Shown here one piece after another: positions 38,596 to 47,029 of a stretch of 47,029 bases of DNA. This DNA is from Pseudoalteromonas amylolytica (GTDB lineage: Bacteria > Pseudomonadota > Gammaproteobacteria > Enterobacterales > Alteromonadaceae), in assembly GCF_001854605.1 (NCBI RefSeq), contig NZ_MKJU01000024.1, positions 1 through 47,029 of the forward strand, in the 5' to 3' direction. Numbering within the stretch: the stretch's first letter is position 1; every line of letters begins with the position of its first letter. The translations under genes were made by a program, and so were the position numbers. The notes under the pieces were generated by a model, which saw only the letters and a list, made by a program, of their open reading frames with translations, did no database searches and was not told the origin of the DNA.

Positions 38596-39963
38596 ATGGC
38601 TTACTCTATCGGCGCAATCTCAATACAGCAAAACAGCTCAGTTATCACTGGCACAAACACGTTGTTTGAGCGTGTTGCAAAAACGCAAATTGGCGACCTA
38701 CTCTATCTCAGAGCGAATGAGCAAGACACGATATTACAAGTAACTGAGGTACTCAGCGACTCTCAGCTACGTGTTGCGTTACTCGATGGCCGACCGTTTA
38801 ACCCCACAAGCAGTGCAAGCGGTTTGCACTATGGTTTGATACAAAACTTCACGACAACGACCACAGCCAAACTTGCTAAGGGTATTGCGGATTTGCAAAG
38901 CAAATGGCACTTGCGTGAAAGTCAGTTAACTGACTGGTTTGTAAGTAGTGAAGATAGCCACTCAATCACCAACTTTTTGGGTGAACAAACCACTATACCC
39001 ACGCCCACAAAAATAGCCCAGTTGGCTGAGGTGGCGATGACTGCCAGTGCTGATTTATCCACTATGGCACAGGCCATTGCAGATAATAAGCAGAGCTTGG
39101 CAAGCGTTGAGCCACGTATTACACAGTTTGATGAGCGCTATCCACAGGTTATGGCTGCCCAGCAAGAGGTGCTTAATAAGCGCAATGAAGTGGTGCTCGC
39201 CCACGATGAGGTGCACTTAAAGGCTGCGCAAGTGGCAGAACATACAGCGCAAGTAGCCACAACTGAGCAAACAGTACTGGCGCTACAAGGCGAGATTGAA
39301 CAAGCTGCTCAGCAGGTTGAGCTTGATAAAACCCACAGCCAAGCTGCGGCAGAGCTATGTGTGGTTGCGCAAAACCAAACACAAAGCGATGCACAAACAG
39401 TCAATGCGGATAAAGCCGTAGTAACGCAGCTTAAAGCGGATATGAATGTGTTAAATGATGCGCTCAATGTGGCCATCAGCGATGCGCAGTCACACATTGC
39501 TAATAGCGCCGCGCAAACACAAGCGCACGCAACACAAACGCACAGCGATATTGCAAGTACCGCAAGTTCAGCTAAAGACGATGTAACACGTACCGCTGTC
39601 AACTTTAGCGAGCAAATCGCGCAGACCGAGCAGCGCGTGCAAGGTCATGCTTTTAAAGCAATCAAGGCGTGCGATAGCAGTGTGATTGCACTGGATGAGG
39701 TGGCACATATTGCCTCGTCAGTCAGTGCCGAACTAGCTGAGGTTATGGATGCGAAGTCCGTGTCACTGGCAGCAAGCGAGGCAGTACAATTAGCGGCTCA
39801 AACAACCTCATTAGATGCAATACACAGCCAAGCCTATGCATCTTTGTGTGCGCTGAGCGCCAAGCAGCTTAGCGAGCAAAACAGCAAACTCAATACCGCA
39901 CTCAATAGGTTGTTAAACAACACATTGAGCACTGAACAAATCAACGAATTATTCCCAATTTAG
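38596..39963 (+). CDS. Coiled-coil tail fibre protein
   Basis: 455 residues. The beta-rich N-terminus (SIGAISIQQNSSVITGTNTL, KTQIGDLLYLRANEQDTILQ) is followed by an almost fully helical Ala/Gln-rich coiled coil. Likely a fibre or tip-associated trimer next to J. It starts 2 nt after J. The family was not named with certainty. Confidence 0.72.
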   Translation: MAYSIGAISIQQNSSVITGTNTLFERVAKTQIGDLLYLRANEQDTILQVTEVLSDSQLRVALLDGRPFNPTSSASGLHYGLIQNFTTTTTAKLAKGIADLQSKWHLRESQLTDWFVSSEDSHSITNFLGEQTTIPTPTKIAQLAEVAMTASADLSTMAQAIADNKQSLASVEPRITQFDERYPQVMAAQQEVLNKRNEVVLAHDEVHLKAAQVAEHTAQVATTEQTVLALQGEIEQAAQQVELDKTHSQAAAELCVVAQNQTQSDAQTVNADKAVVTQLKADMNVLNDALNVAISDAQSHIANSAAQTQAHATQTHSDIASTASSAKDDVTRTAVNFSEQIAQTEQRVQGHAFKAIKACDSSVIALDEVAHIASSVSAELAEVMDAKSVSLAASEAVQLAAQTTSLDAIHSQAYASLCALSAKQLSEQNSKLNTALNRLLNNTLSTEQINELFPI

Positions 39964-39971
39964 AGGTAATC

Positions 39972-42644
39972 ATGAGCGAAGAACTCACAAACGCCGTCAC
40001 TGCGCTGCAAAATGTCAGCAACAAACATGAGCAGCTAAATGCCCAATACCAAGGCACCCATGATGCGCTGACAAGCAACACCCAAGCCATGACAGACTGG
40101 CAAACCCAATCAGGCACGGTAGAGCTGACCGACCAAAACGGCAACAAACACGCCACACCCACACTAAAAACACTGGTTGCACAAGCGCAAAGCGTGAACC
40201 CTCATCCCGATGTAATGAGCAAGGCGCAATTTGAAGCGCTTTGTCAGATGCGCAAACAGCAATATGCGGGTTCAGGGTTTGTTGAGTGGGGCAAGCATAA
40301 TTCTGGGCATCCAAAAATAAACGAAGGGCTATGGCAGTATGTTGCAGCTGGTGCTGAAAACTCTCTAACACTGGGTGATATAGAGCAAAATACCTATACG
40401 GGTATATCTCGCTCATTTAATCCAATTGTTGTGATAGACGGTGTGCAACATGTTGTCGCGTATGTTGGTCGGCCAAATACACAAAACAGACCGACATTCC
40501 CCAAAGCCCCCGACGGCACTAAAACCTATGACTCAGCAACAGGCACAGTCACACAACACAGCAATGCTGAGGTTGCCTTTGCCTCAGAGACGGACACCAA
40601 CAAAGTCATCACTTCTCGCAAAGACTTGGTATTCTTAGAGTCTTGGCATGAAAAAATTGCCGACAAAGATGTGGTTTATCCACTGGGTAATGTTCAATAC
40701 GGTGCAAGTAGCTATGAAGGCATCACACTTCTTAACAACCTAGTTGCACAAGGCTATAGCGCCTTTGGTGAATGGGACCAAAACACCAAAGGCTATGGCG
40801 TAAAATGGTCAACCCTCACAGACGAACAAAAGGCCATATTTTTAGGAGAGCCTGAGCACAATATTTACTTTGACCCTAAAGCCAAAGCGTATATTCAGGT
40901 GCGTTATCGAGTGCGGGTTGTTGAAGGGACATGCAATAGTTGGAGTGAGTTACGTCCATCGGTGAGTGAGCGTACAACTGAGTGGGCACTCGTAGACAGA
41001 CGACGTATAGCATACGTTCAAGGTTCATCAGAAGACATTTCTCCGCGAATATTCTTGATGAAAGGGCATTCTCAAACAACATTAACGAAGGAAGATAAGG
41101 GGGTTGCTGAAGGGGAAGGTTCAACAACTGGATTGTTCAGTTACGGTCAGACCAAACCACTCGGAATTCCAATCGCATTAGTTCAACGCTTAAACCAAGG
41201 GGCCTACCACCCAAGCTATAACCCAATGGGTGTTTGCGGCTTGGCAACGGTGAGCAACCCTGATAGTCAAGCGCATTGTACTAAGTGGTATCAAGATGTG
41301 GTGACACAACCTACTAGCGCAGCAGATTGCTTTGATGTCAATGTTAGTAGAATCCCCTCAGGCGGTTACAATTGGGGATCAATCGAGCTTGGGTGGTCGG
41401 GTCGTTCAGACCAATATCAATATTATGATGCGATTTACGCAGGGCAAGTGGAAGACTTACGCTTAAACGCCAATAAACTCGATGTTAATCAGCTTCGCGA
41501 AGAGACTATGCGTAAAGCGGTTGCAGGGACGTTGAGAGGCCAAGGCAGCCAGCTATTTACTCGGTTTAAATCATTAAATGAGTTCTTTTTCTCAAATTAC
41601 AATGTAAATAGTAATGTGTACTTCAGAACTGGACCTGATCATGGCGATGAGCTAATAGATTTTCAGCAGATGGGGTTTGATGTCAATGAATCCATCATGG
41701 TGTGGCAACCATCTACTGGATATGTGGGTTATGGCGCACTGACGCAACATACTGGGCATTTATCATTACATCAATCTCAAGAAGGTTTGGGTAAATTAAG
41801 CGGAGATTATAAGAGCAGCCTTAGTCGCCATGAGCGCTGCTATATTGCAAGCGTACAAGAGGTGGGATGCTTTGATAATCTACCCTGGGTTGATATCGTC
41901 GGCACGCCCGAAAACATAGCAGCAACCTTCCCTGATGGGGTTGTTGGACAATGGCTCCCAAAACAGCCAGATAGCTCAAGTGGTTATCCGCTAAATAAGA
42001 AAATGTCAGGCGCATCGTTAAATGCGACCTATACGGCAGATCAGGGCCAAACATGGAACAATCAGAATGTATCGTTTGACGAGACGACCAATACTAATAC
42101 GAGTAGTTGGGGTTCAGATGATGTAGTGCTATTGAGCTATCAAACACAGGCTTGTTTTACTCATGCAGGCAGTTCTGCACCTATCTTGGGTTCGGTGGGG
42201 GATGTTTATGCAACACAGTCAAAATTAGAAATGTACGGTAATCGCCTACAGCCTAGTCTCATTTGCAAAATTGGCACTCGTGCAAATGGTGCATTTATAC
42301 ATGAACAGGTGAAGGTAAGCAGATTCAGTAAACATGCACCAACGGGAAAGTTGTATTGGACAAGCTTATCAGGAGATGAGCCTAGGCATGATGGATTGAG
42401 CCTAGACAGCCAGAGTGAGCCATCAAGCGCGATTAAAACGCTTTACACGCTTATTGAAAAAGATGGCTTGTTATACCTGCAATTTAACGGCACAGAACTA
42501 AAACATAACGGCACCGACTGGGGAGATGACCAAACAATCCCAATTATCAACGGTGAAAACGTTAAAACCGACATGAACGGCAACACGGTAAAAGTCTTCT
42601 GCCACCACACACAAATCCCCATCGGCATTGCATACAACAATTAA
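39972..42644 (+). CDS. Large tail fibre protein
   Basis: 890 residues. N-terminal coiled coil (NAVTALQNVSNKHEQLNAQY, QGTHDALTSNTQAMTDWQTQ), then a long beta-rich region with aromatic residues (GFVEWGKHNSGHPKINEGLW, FLESWHEKIADKDVVYPLGN). The place before a DUF4376 assembly gene fits a receptor-binding fibre. GAGGT precedes the ATG. Confidence 0.8.
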   Translation: MSEELTNAVTALQNVSNKHEQLNAQYQGTHDALTSNTQAMTDWQTQSGTVELTDQNGNKHATPTLKTLVAQAQSVNPHPDVMSKAQFEALCQMRKQQYAGSGFVEWGKHNSGHPKINEGLWQYVAAGAENSLTLGDIEQNTYTGISRSFNPIVVIDGVQHVVAYVGRPNTQNRPTFPKAPDGTKTYDSATGTVTQHSNAEVAFASETDTNKVITSRKDLVFLESWHEKIADKDVVYPLGNVQYGASSYEGITLLNNLVAQGYSAFGEWDQNTKGYGVKWSTLTDEQKAIFLGEPEHNIYFDPKAKAYIQVRYRVRVVEGTCNSWSELRPSVSERTTEWALVDRRRIAYVQGSSEDISPRIFLMKGHSQTTLTKEDKGVAEGEGSTTGLFSYGQTKPLGIPIALVQRLNQGAYHPSYNPMGVCGLATVSNPDSQAHCTKWYQDVVTQPTSAADCFDVNVSRIPSGGYNWGSIELGWSGRSDQYQYYDAIYAGQVEDLRLNANKLDVNQLREETMRKAVAGTLRGQGSQLFTRFKSLNEFFFSNYNVNSNVYFRTGPDHGDELIDFQQMGFDVNESIMVWQPSTGYVGYGALTQHTGHLSLHQSQEGLGKLSGDYKSSLSRHERCYIASVQEVGCFDNLPWVDIVGTPENIAATFPDGVVGQWLPKQPDSSSGYPLNKKMSGASLNATYTADQGQTWNNQNVSFDETTNTNTSSWGSDDVVLLSYQTQACFTHAGSSAPILGSVGDVYATQSKLEMYGNRLQPSLICKIGTRANGAFIHEQVKVSRFSKHAPTGKLYWTSLSGDEPRHDGLSLDSQSEPSSAIKTLYTLIEKDGLLYLQFNGTELKHNGTDWGDDQTIPIINGENVKTDMNGNTVKVFCHHTQIPIGIAYNN

Positions 42645-42653
42645 GGCCCAGCT

Positions 42654-43355
42654 ATGAGTGAACAAATAACTGAACAAGTAAACGATTCAATTGAAACGCA
42701 ATTACCCATTGTCACATACTCAGATGTGGCGACTAAACGCACGTTACGCCACCCCGCAGCGCAGATCAAAGCAACGCTTGAGCAGGCAATTGCACAAGAA
42801 GAAGCAGAGCACGCGCAAGCCCATGCAGCATGGCAAGCATTATTGGCTGATATTCAAGCACAGATTGAACACGCGCAAGCCCACAATGCTGCAAACCCTG
42901 ACGACCAGATTGATGTGCCAGAATTGCCAGCAGAGCCTATGATTGATATGGCAAAACGCCGCGCGTGTTATGAGGTTAAAAACGTAGAGGTAGATTTAGA
43001 ACTCACAACAGAAGCACAAGATTCGCACATTGTTTATGATGATGATGCGCTGATTGCCTATCATCACCCCAAAACCATCGCCCACAGCGATGAACACATT
43101 GAAGCTATAAAACGCGAACGATTCAAAACTCAACGCGCTGAAAATGTCGCTGCAATAACAGTCGAAGTCGATAAAATGCTATTTGATGGTGATGAGTTAA
43201 GCCAAAGCAGGATGACGCGAGCTATTATTTTAATGTCCGATACAGATACCCAACTTTGGGTTTTAGCTAATAACGAGGTTGTTGAAGTGACTCGCGAACA
43301 GTTGAAACAAGCGTGTGTTTTGTCTGCGCAAAAGCAGTCGGAACTTTGGGTGTGA
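42654..43355 (+). CDS. Tail fibre assembly protein with DUF4376 domain
   Basis: 233 residues. A charged helical N-terminal half (ALIAQEE... Ala/Gln/Glu-rich) is followed by the DUF4376 domain: IKRERFKTQRAENVAAITVE, FDGDELSQSRMTRAI, and LWVLANNEVVEVTREQLKQA. DUF4376 proteins accompany phage fibres and are thought to assist or cap them. It is the last phage gene, 10 nt after the fibre gene, and the right phage boundary follows. Confidence 0.85.
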   Translation: MSEQITEQVNDSIETQLPIVTYSDVATKRTLRHPAAQIKATLEQAIAQEEAEHAQAHAAWQALLADIQAQIEHAQAHNAANPDDQIDVPELPAEPMIDMAKRRACYEVKNVEVDLELTTEAQDSHIVYDDDALIAYHHPKTIAHSDEHIEAIKRERFKTQRAENVAAITVEVDKMLFDGDELSQSRMTRAIILMSDTDTQLWVLANNEVVEVTREQLKQACVLSAQKQSELWV

Positions 43356-43375
43356 AAAAATTGTATTACACCAAA

Positions 43376-43441
43376 TTCCAACATTGCCATGATTTTAAGT
43401 TTTAAAAATTTTAATCCGCTAAAACTGTGGCGATGTTGGAA
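43376..43441. repeat. 66-bp inverted-repeat element at the right phage boundary
   Basis: TTCCAACATTGCCA (43376-43389) and TGGCGATGTTGGAA (43428-43441) pair at 13 of 14 positions across a 38-bp AT-rich centre. It lies between the last phage gene and the point where the helicase gene breaks off. It may be a transposase-binding end structure, a small inserted element or a long hairpin; no poly-T follows on either strand. Confidence 0.6.
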
Positions 43442-43450
43442 TAGTCCTAG

Positions 43451-43912
43451 AGCCTCATCAAGAACAGCAAAATCGAAAGAGAAACCATCTGGCATGGCTT
43501 TGGCTAAGTTGTGAGATGACTGATAGGTGCAAAGAAGCACTGTTTTTTTAGTGTTTTCTTTCGATGCTTCTAGAGCTTTACTAATACTTTCGTGACTAGA
43601 GTGTACCGGTATTTCAAGTTCTTCCTTTTGTATATCGTCAAACACCCCTTGCTCTGAACATATCCCAATCACTTGAGTTGAATCTCGCCAGTATTCTAGT
43701 TTTGACCACTCTTCGTATGTTTGCTTCATTAGCCACAGCGACGGCGTAAACACGATGGTGACTTTACTCATTATTTTTTCAGCAATCCAAGCTGATGTAA
43801 GGGTTTTGCCTATGCCACATGGCATCACTATCGTGCATAAGTCAGATTTAGCAAGCTCACCCATAGCTTGTGCAATCGCTTCTTTTTGGTGTGTTCTGGG
43901 TTGTATTTTCAT
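43451..43912 (-). pseudogene. SF2 helicase gene truncated by the prophage
   Basis: Only the first 154 residues from the ATG at 43912 are helicase-like: PRTHQKEAIAQAMGELAKSD, Walker A MPCGIGKTLT, then VFTPSLWLMKQTYEEW (motif Ia), and FDFAVLDEA (motif II, expected DEAH) where similarity stops at 43451. The frame runs on into phage sequence to 43130 as junk. The rest of the gene, about two thirds or more of a usual SF2 helicase, is not found at the left side of the phage. It was probably part of a restriction or defence helicase gene. Confidence 0.75.
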
Positions 43913-43973
43913 ATATAGCAACTTTTAAATTATGGTTTTAACCGAGGGAAGCTAGGCACTTATGTATTTTTTA

Positions 43974-44138
43974 TCAGTCATGATTAAGATCCCTTCTCGG
44001 GGAGTAAAGCGTGTGGCCAATGACAATAAATTGCTTGTTAAGCCACTGTGTTACTTGCGGAAGTTTTACGCCTTGCGCCCGAGCAAACGCGGTTTGATTG
44101 CCGTCGAAATACTGTTCAATGTATTGTTTTAATGGCAT
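43974..44138 (-). CDS. Cro-like HTH mini-protein
   Basis: 54 residues. LKQYIEQYFDGNQTAFARAQGVKLPQVTQWLNKQFIVIG has a helix-turn-helix with recognition helix KLPQVTQWLN, followed by a short beta end TLYSPRRDL. It resembles small phage Cro-type and antitoxin regulators. Its ATG overlaps the stop of the 143-residue gene upstream (TAATG), so the two are coupled. It is the probable binder of the two operators at 44608 and 44627. Confidence 0.72.
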   Translation of the reverse strand: MPLKQYIEQYFDGNQTAFARAQGVKLPQVTQWLNKQFIVIGHTLYSPRRDLNHD

Positions 44139-44569
44139 TAACGCACCTCTTCTAATGTCAATTCACTTTCACAGCCAAGCATTGGCACAATGAATACAGT
44201 GCCTTGCTCATCTTGTGCTTCAACTGCTTTGTAACCCATTCTTTTAGCGCACTCCCCCTGTTTTGCCTGAATCCACCAATCATCCTCACCATCTAAGCCG
44301 TGGTCAAAAGCGGTATCTCTACCATCTAACATGCGCTCAGCCACTTCCTCATCAACACTTAATACATCACTGATATGTGCAATAAGCTCTTCATCATATA
44401 AATCTGAAACGCGTACTATATGCTCTTCATTTAGCTCAAGTGAGTAGACATAAACAGTGTTGCTTGCGGTCATTGTATAAACATCGTGAGAGAAGAATAA
44501 ACAATCATCAAATGTACCCGTTGCTTTGATGTTGGTGATTTCGTTTGGGCTAGTGTGAAATGCTTTCAT
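44138..44569 (-). CDS. Hypothetical protein coupled to HTH gene (possible toxin)
   Basis: 143 residues: KAFHTSPNEITNIKATGTFD, DCLFFSHDVYTMTASNTVYV, YSLELNEEHIVRVSDLYDEE, then an acidic helical part and a C-terminal EAQDEQGTVFIVPMLGCESE. The N-terminal plan (FH, then LFFS...Y, then a beta strand ending in LEL) is faintly like ADP-ribosyltransferase-type toxins, but catalytic residues cannot be fixed, so this is a weak guess. It has its own promoter and AGAAGGAA. Family not recognised. Confidence 0.65.
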   Translation of the reverse strand: MKAFHTSPNEITNIKATGTFDDCLFFSHDVYTMTASNTVYVYSLELNEEHIVRVSDLYDEELIAHISDVLSVDEEVAERMLDGRDTAFDHGLDGEDDWWIQAKQGECAKRMGYKAVEAQDEQGTVFIVPMLGCESELTLEEVR

Positions 44570-44601
44570 TATGTATGTTCCTTCTCTCAGTTGATGAATT
44601 C

Positions 44602-44643
44602 AGTATATAAAGCATTTTACTTTATGTAAAGCGTTTCACTTTA
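44602..44643 (-). promoter_or_regulatory. Promoter with two tandem 17-bp operators
   Basis: On the minus strand TTTACA (44625-44630) and TATACT (44602-44607) form a near-consensus sigma-70 promoter with 17-bp spacing. Two inverted repeats TAAAG-N7-CTTTA lie at 44608-44624 (inside the spacer) and 44627-44643 (over the -35), 19 bp apart. They are probably bound by the HTH protein encoded two genes on, giving autorepression as in toxin-antitoxin operons. Confidence 0.75.
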
Positions 44644-44763
44644 TATTTTGCACTTTTTTTATTCGGTGGGTTTTTGTGCGGTTTCGTTGCGCTGCGGAGC
44701 ATTCCAATCCTACGAGGTTCTGGACTGAATGGACAAATATTAAGGTGATTTAACATAATTCAT

Positions 44764-45042
44764 TTGCGTCTAAATTCAAATGTGTTTTTTTCTAATTCCG
44801 AACGCCGCGTTACACTAACGCCTTGTTTTTATTATTTATTGCAACGCACGACTCGTTATCATGAGAATCAAACAGCTAGCCTACAAGCTGAAATTGAGCA
44901 TTTAAGGGACATTGTGGGTGCGCGAGACAAACTTAAGGAAATGCGCAAAGACTTGATTGCGATAAGTGATCGCTTCACGTTCAAGGATACTATGTTGAAG
45001 TTTGAAAGAGATTCATCAAGCGCGTTTGTTGACTATCCTTAA
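44764..45042 (+). CDS. Doubtful small ORF with coiled coil
   Basis: Up to 92 residues with TTG as the only start at its 5' end. The C-terminal half (LQAEIEHLRDIVGARDKLKE, MRKDLIAISDRFTFKDTMLK) looks like real protein and coiled coil, but the N-terminal half does not. It may be the remnant of a larger gene. No good Shine-Dalgarno. Confidence 0.3.
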   Translation: MRLNSNVFFSNSERRVTLTPCFYYLLQRTTRYHENQTASLQAEIEHLRDIVGARDKLKEMRKDLIAISDRFTFKDTMLKFERDSSSAFVDYP

Positions 45043-45058
45043 ATTAGATTGGTTCCAA

Positions 45059-45078
45059 CAATATATCGTCATATATTG
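45059..45078. repeat. AT-rich hairpin
   Basis: CAATATAT / ATATATTG, a perfect 8-bp inverted repeat with a CGTC loop, in the gap between the doubtful ORF and the small membrane protein gene. No T-tract follows, so it may be an operator or a cruciform rather than a terminator. Confidence 0.4.
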
Positions 45079-45169
45079 AATAAGACCCGTTTCTAAAGTT
45101 AACATACTTACCGCAACTAGTTTGAAACTTAACAGATCCGTCAAAGTAATGTGACAGCTTGAGTTTAAA

Positions 45170-45313
45170 TTACTTTGTCTCCAATTGCTTAATTCTCTGC
45201 TCAAACGCGTTAATAATGACTCTTATCCAGTTAATATCATTCTTAAGCGTTGCCACGGTGGCGATATACCCGCCTATATTCGTGCCTATCAATATCATTA
45301 AATTAGTGTTCAT
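45170..45313 (-). CDS. Small single-pass membrane protein
   Basis: 47 residues. N-terminal membrane segment (LMILIGTNIGGYIATVATL) followed by a helix DINWIRVIINAFEQRIKQLE. The plan is like small phage membrane proteins that carry a short coiled coil. Its ATG overlaps the stop of the decayed gene upstream. It is the last gene of the decayed leftward cluster and appears intact. Confidence 0.55.
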   Translation of the reverse strand: MNTNLMILIGTNIGGYIATVATLKNDINWIRVIINAFEQRIKQLETK

Positions 45314-45681
45314 GTTTCGTACCTCGTTTTAGTCACAGCTGCGATTGAACCAGCCGTAACGGCTTGACCTAACAGTGGCGTAAATTGCGGTTTAAGCACA
45401 AAAACCCAATCAAAGATTTGCTCTATGTAGTCTTGATGGTCATCGACATCGCCTTAAGCCATTTAGGGTCTTTAACGCGATAGTTTGTGTCCAATTTCTG
45501 AGGGTCTAAGAGGAACCCAGCGTTAGGCACTTTGATATAATTGCTACCATTGTATTTCGGCCAGCGCTTGGCCGATTGGCTTTGTGATGACCTTTGATGA
45601 CACGTTTATCTTTTGATAGAGCCAGTAGCCAGCACCTAATGTAAGTAATAGCGATAGGTTCTTACTAATAAAGTTACCCAT
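45310..45681 (-). pseudogene. Small gene broken by two frameshifts
   Basis: Three successive reading frames together give one protein-like sequence: NFISKNLSLLLTLGAGYWLY (membrane segment) and VITKPIGQALAE, then YNGSNYIKVPNAGFLLDPQK and LDTNYRVKDPKWLKAM, then DDHQDYIEQIFDWVFVLKPQ and LGQAVTAGSIAAVTKTRYET. About 120 residues when joined. Each frame ends in a stop soon after the switch. The gene follows a truncated gene and precedes the 47-residue gene, with overlapping starts and stops. Origin probably an older phage; family not recognised. Confidence 0.6.
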
Positions 45682-45773
45682 AGAACCCCCATTCAAAGCC
45701 CTGCTTGATTTCGTCCATTGTGTACGGCTGCAGGCCGTTCTCCATGTTGACCATTGCCGCTAAAACATTGGGG
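45674..45773 (-). pseudogene. 3' end of a gene cut by the IS3 element
   Basis: An open frame encodes PNVLAAMVNMENGLQPYTMD and EIKQGFEWGFYG and ends at TAA 45674-45676, overlapping the next start. Its 5' part lies beyond the insertion sequence and outside the window. It belongs to the same decayed small-gene cluster. Confidence 0.55.
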
Positions 45774-45781
45774 TGTAGTGG

Positions 45782-46959
<1,178 letters not shown>

Positions 46960-47029
46960 ATTTGCACCTAATCAGTTATGGTGATTCTATCACCTCTAAT
47001 CAGGTGGCCAAATTTATTGTGCCACTACA

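Larger units (their letters stand above)
1445..43450. mobile_element. Transposable siphophage-type prophage (approximate limits)
   Basis: The span contains MuA/MuB transposition genes, Mu-type terminase, portal, gpF, protease and capsid genes, and a lambda-like long flexible tail. About 42 kb fits transposable phages. The early genes and the terminase-portal-gpF block run leftward, the remaining late genes run rightward, and the repressor region lies between them. The right limit is inferred from a helicase gene that breaks off at 43450. The left limit is only placed between the end of the small gene at 1119 and gpF at 1490. I could not see matching terminal repeats or a target duplication, so both ends are approximate. 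Confidence 0.8.

Noticed and set aside
1133..43370. TGTAAT at 1133 and ATTACA near 43366-43371 as the phage ends
   Set aside because: Only six bases match and the helicase similarity continues to 43451 on the right, so this was not strong enough to call att ends.
43356..43375. GGTGTG...ACACC hairpin as terminator of the tail operon
   Set aside because: The stem is short or bulged and no T-tract follows on the plus strand.
43130..43450. C-terminal 109 codons of the helicase ORF as real protein
   Set aside because: They are read from phage boundary DNA and from the antisense of the DUF4376 gene; no helicase motif follows DEA.
45170..45773. Assignment of the decayed cluster to a corticovirus (PM2-like) remnant
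   Set aside because: Small membrane proteins and a marine host would fit, but no capsid or packaging ATPase is visible and I cannot match any protein by sequence.

Overview
The window holds an almost complete transposable (Mu-type) prophage of about 42 kb, with short flanks of other accessory DNA. MuA-type transposase, MuB-type ATPase, a GemA-like and a Mor-like protein, and Mu-type terminase, portal and gpF genes are combined with a lambda-like non-contractile tail: tail tube, a frameshifted assembly chaperone pair, a 997-residue tape measure, DUF2163/DUF6950-type hub proteins and a J-like tip protein. This is the B3/D3112 style of transposable siphophage. Moderately AT-rich DNA, a periplasmic propeller sensor and the protein styles suggest a marine gammaproteobacterium near Pseudoalteromonas; that placement is inference, since no rRNA or housekeeping gene is present.

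Layout. 1-1119: two rightward genes of unknown role. 1490-15738: one long leftward block. Read from 15738 down it runs Ner-like regulator, DUF3102, transposase A, ATPase B, small early genes, GemA, Mor, a zinc ribbon and a terminator at 8482-8512, then lysozyme, a XhlA-like protein, both terminase subunits, portal, DUF3164, a 3TM holin and gpF. 15739-15870: a bidirectional switch with three ATACATATGTAT-like operators. 15871-19783: a rightward CI-like repressor gene followed in the same direction by a secreted protein, a propeller/HATPase membrane sensor and a 41-residue double-glycine leader peptide, closed by a terminator; this looks like a lysogeny-expressed signalling cargo. 19807-22992: GNAT, small membrane and hypothetical genes. 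23143-43355: rightward late genes (protease/scaffold, decoration, capsid, connector, tail, fibres), interrupted by a putAbiC-like defence gene at 31934-32947. Two 17-bp identical motifs (23066, 32942) lie at matching distances before the two rightward late blocks and are probable late-promoter elements.

Right of the phage: an SF2 helicase gene cut just after its DEA motif, a small HTH gene overlapping an unknown gene under a promoter with two 17-bp operators (toxin-antitoxin-like), a decayed cluster of small genes, and a full IS3-family element that ends exactly at the window edge.

The most unusual signals are: (1) the repressor-headed operon with sensor and GG-peptide; (2) arrays of TTTAAA/GTTTAAAC motifs repeated every 11 bp at several separate places in the phage, across both coding and non-coding DNA; (3) the late-promoter repeat; (4) a clear A AAA AAC -1 frameshift site in the tail chaperone genes; (5) a possible toxin-like C-terminal domain on gpF; (6) a natural Asp-to-Cys change in the lysozyme catalytic triad.
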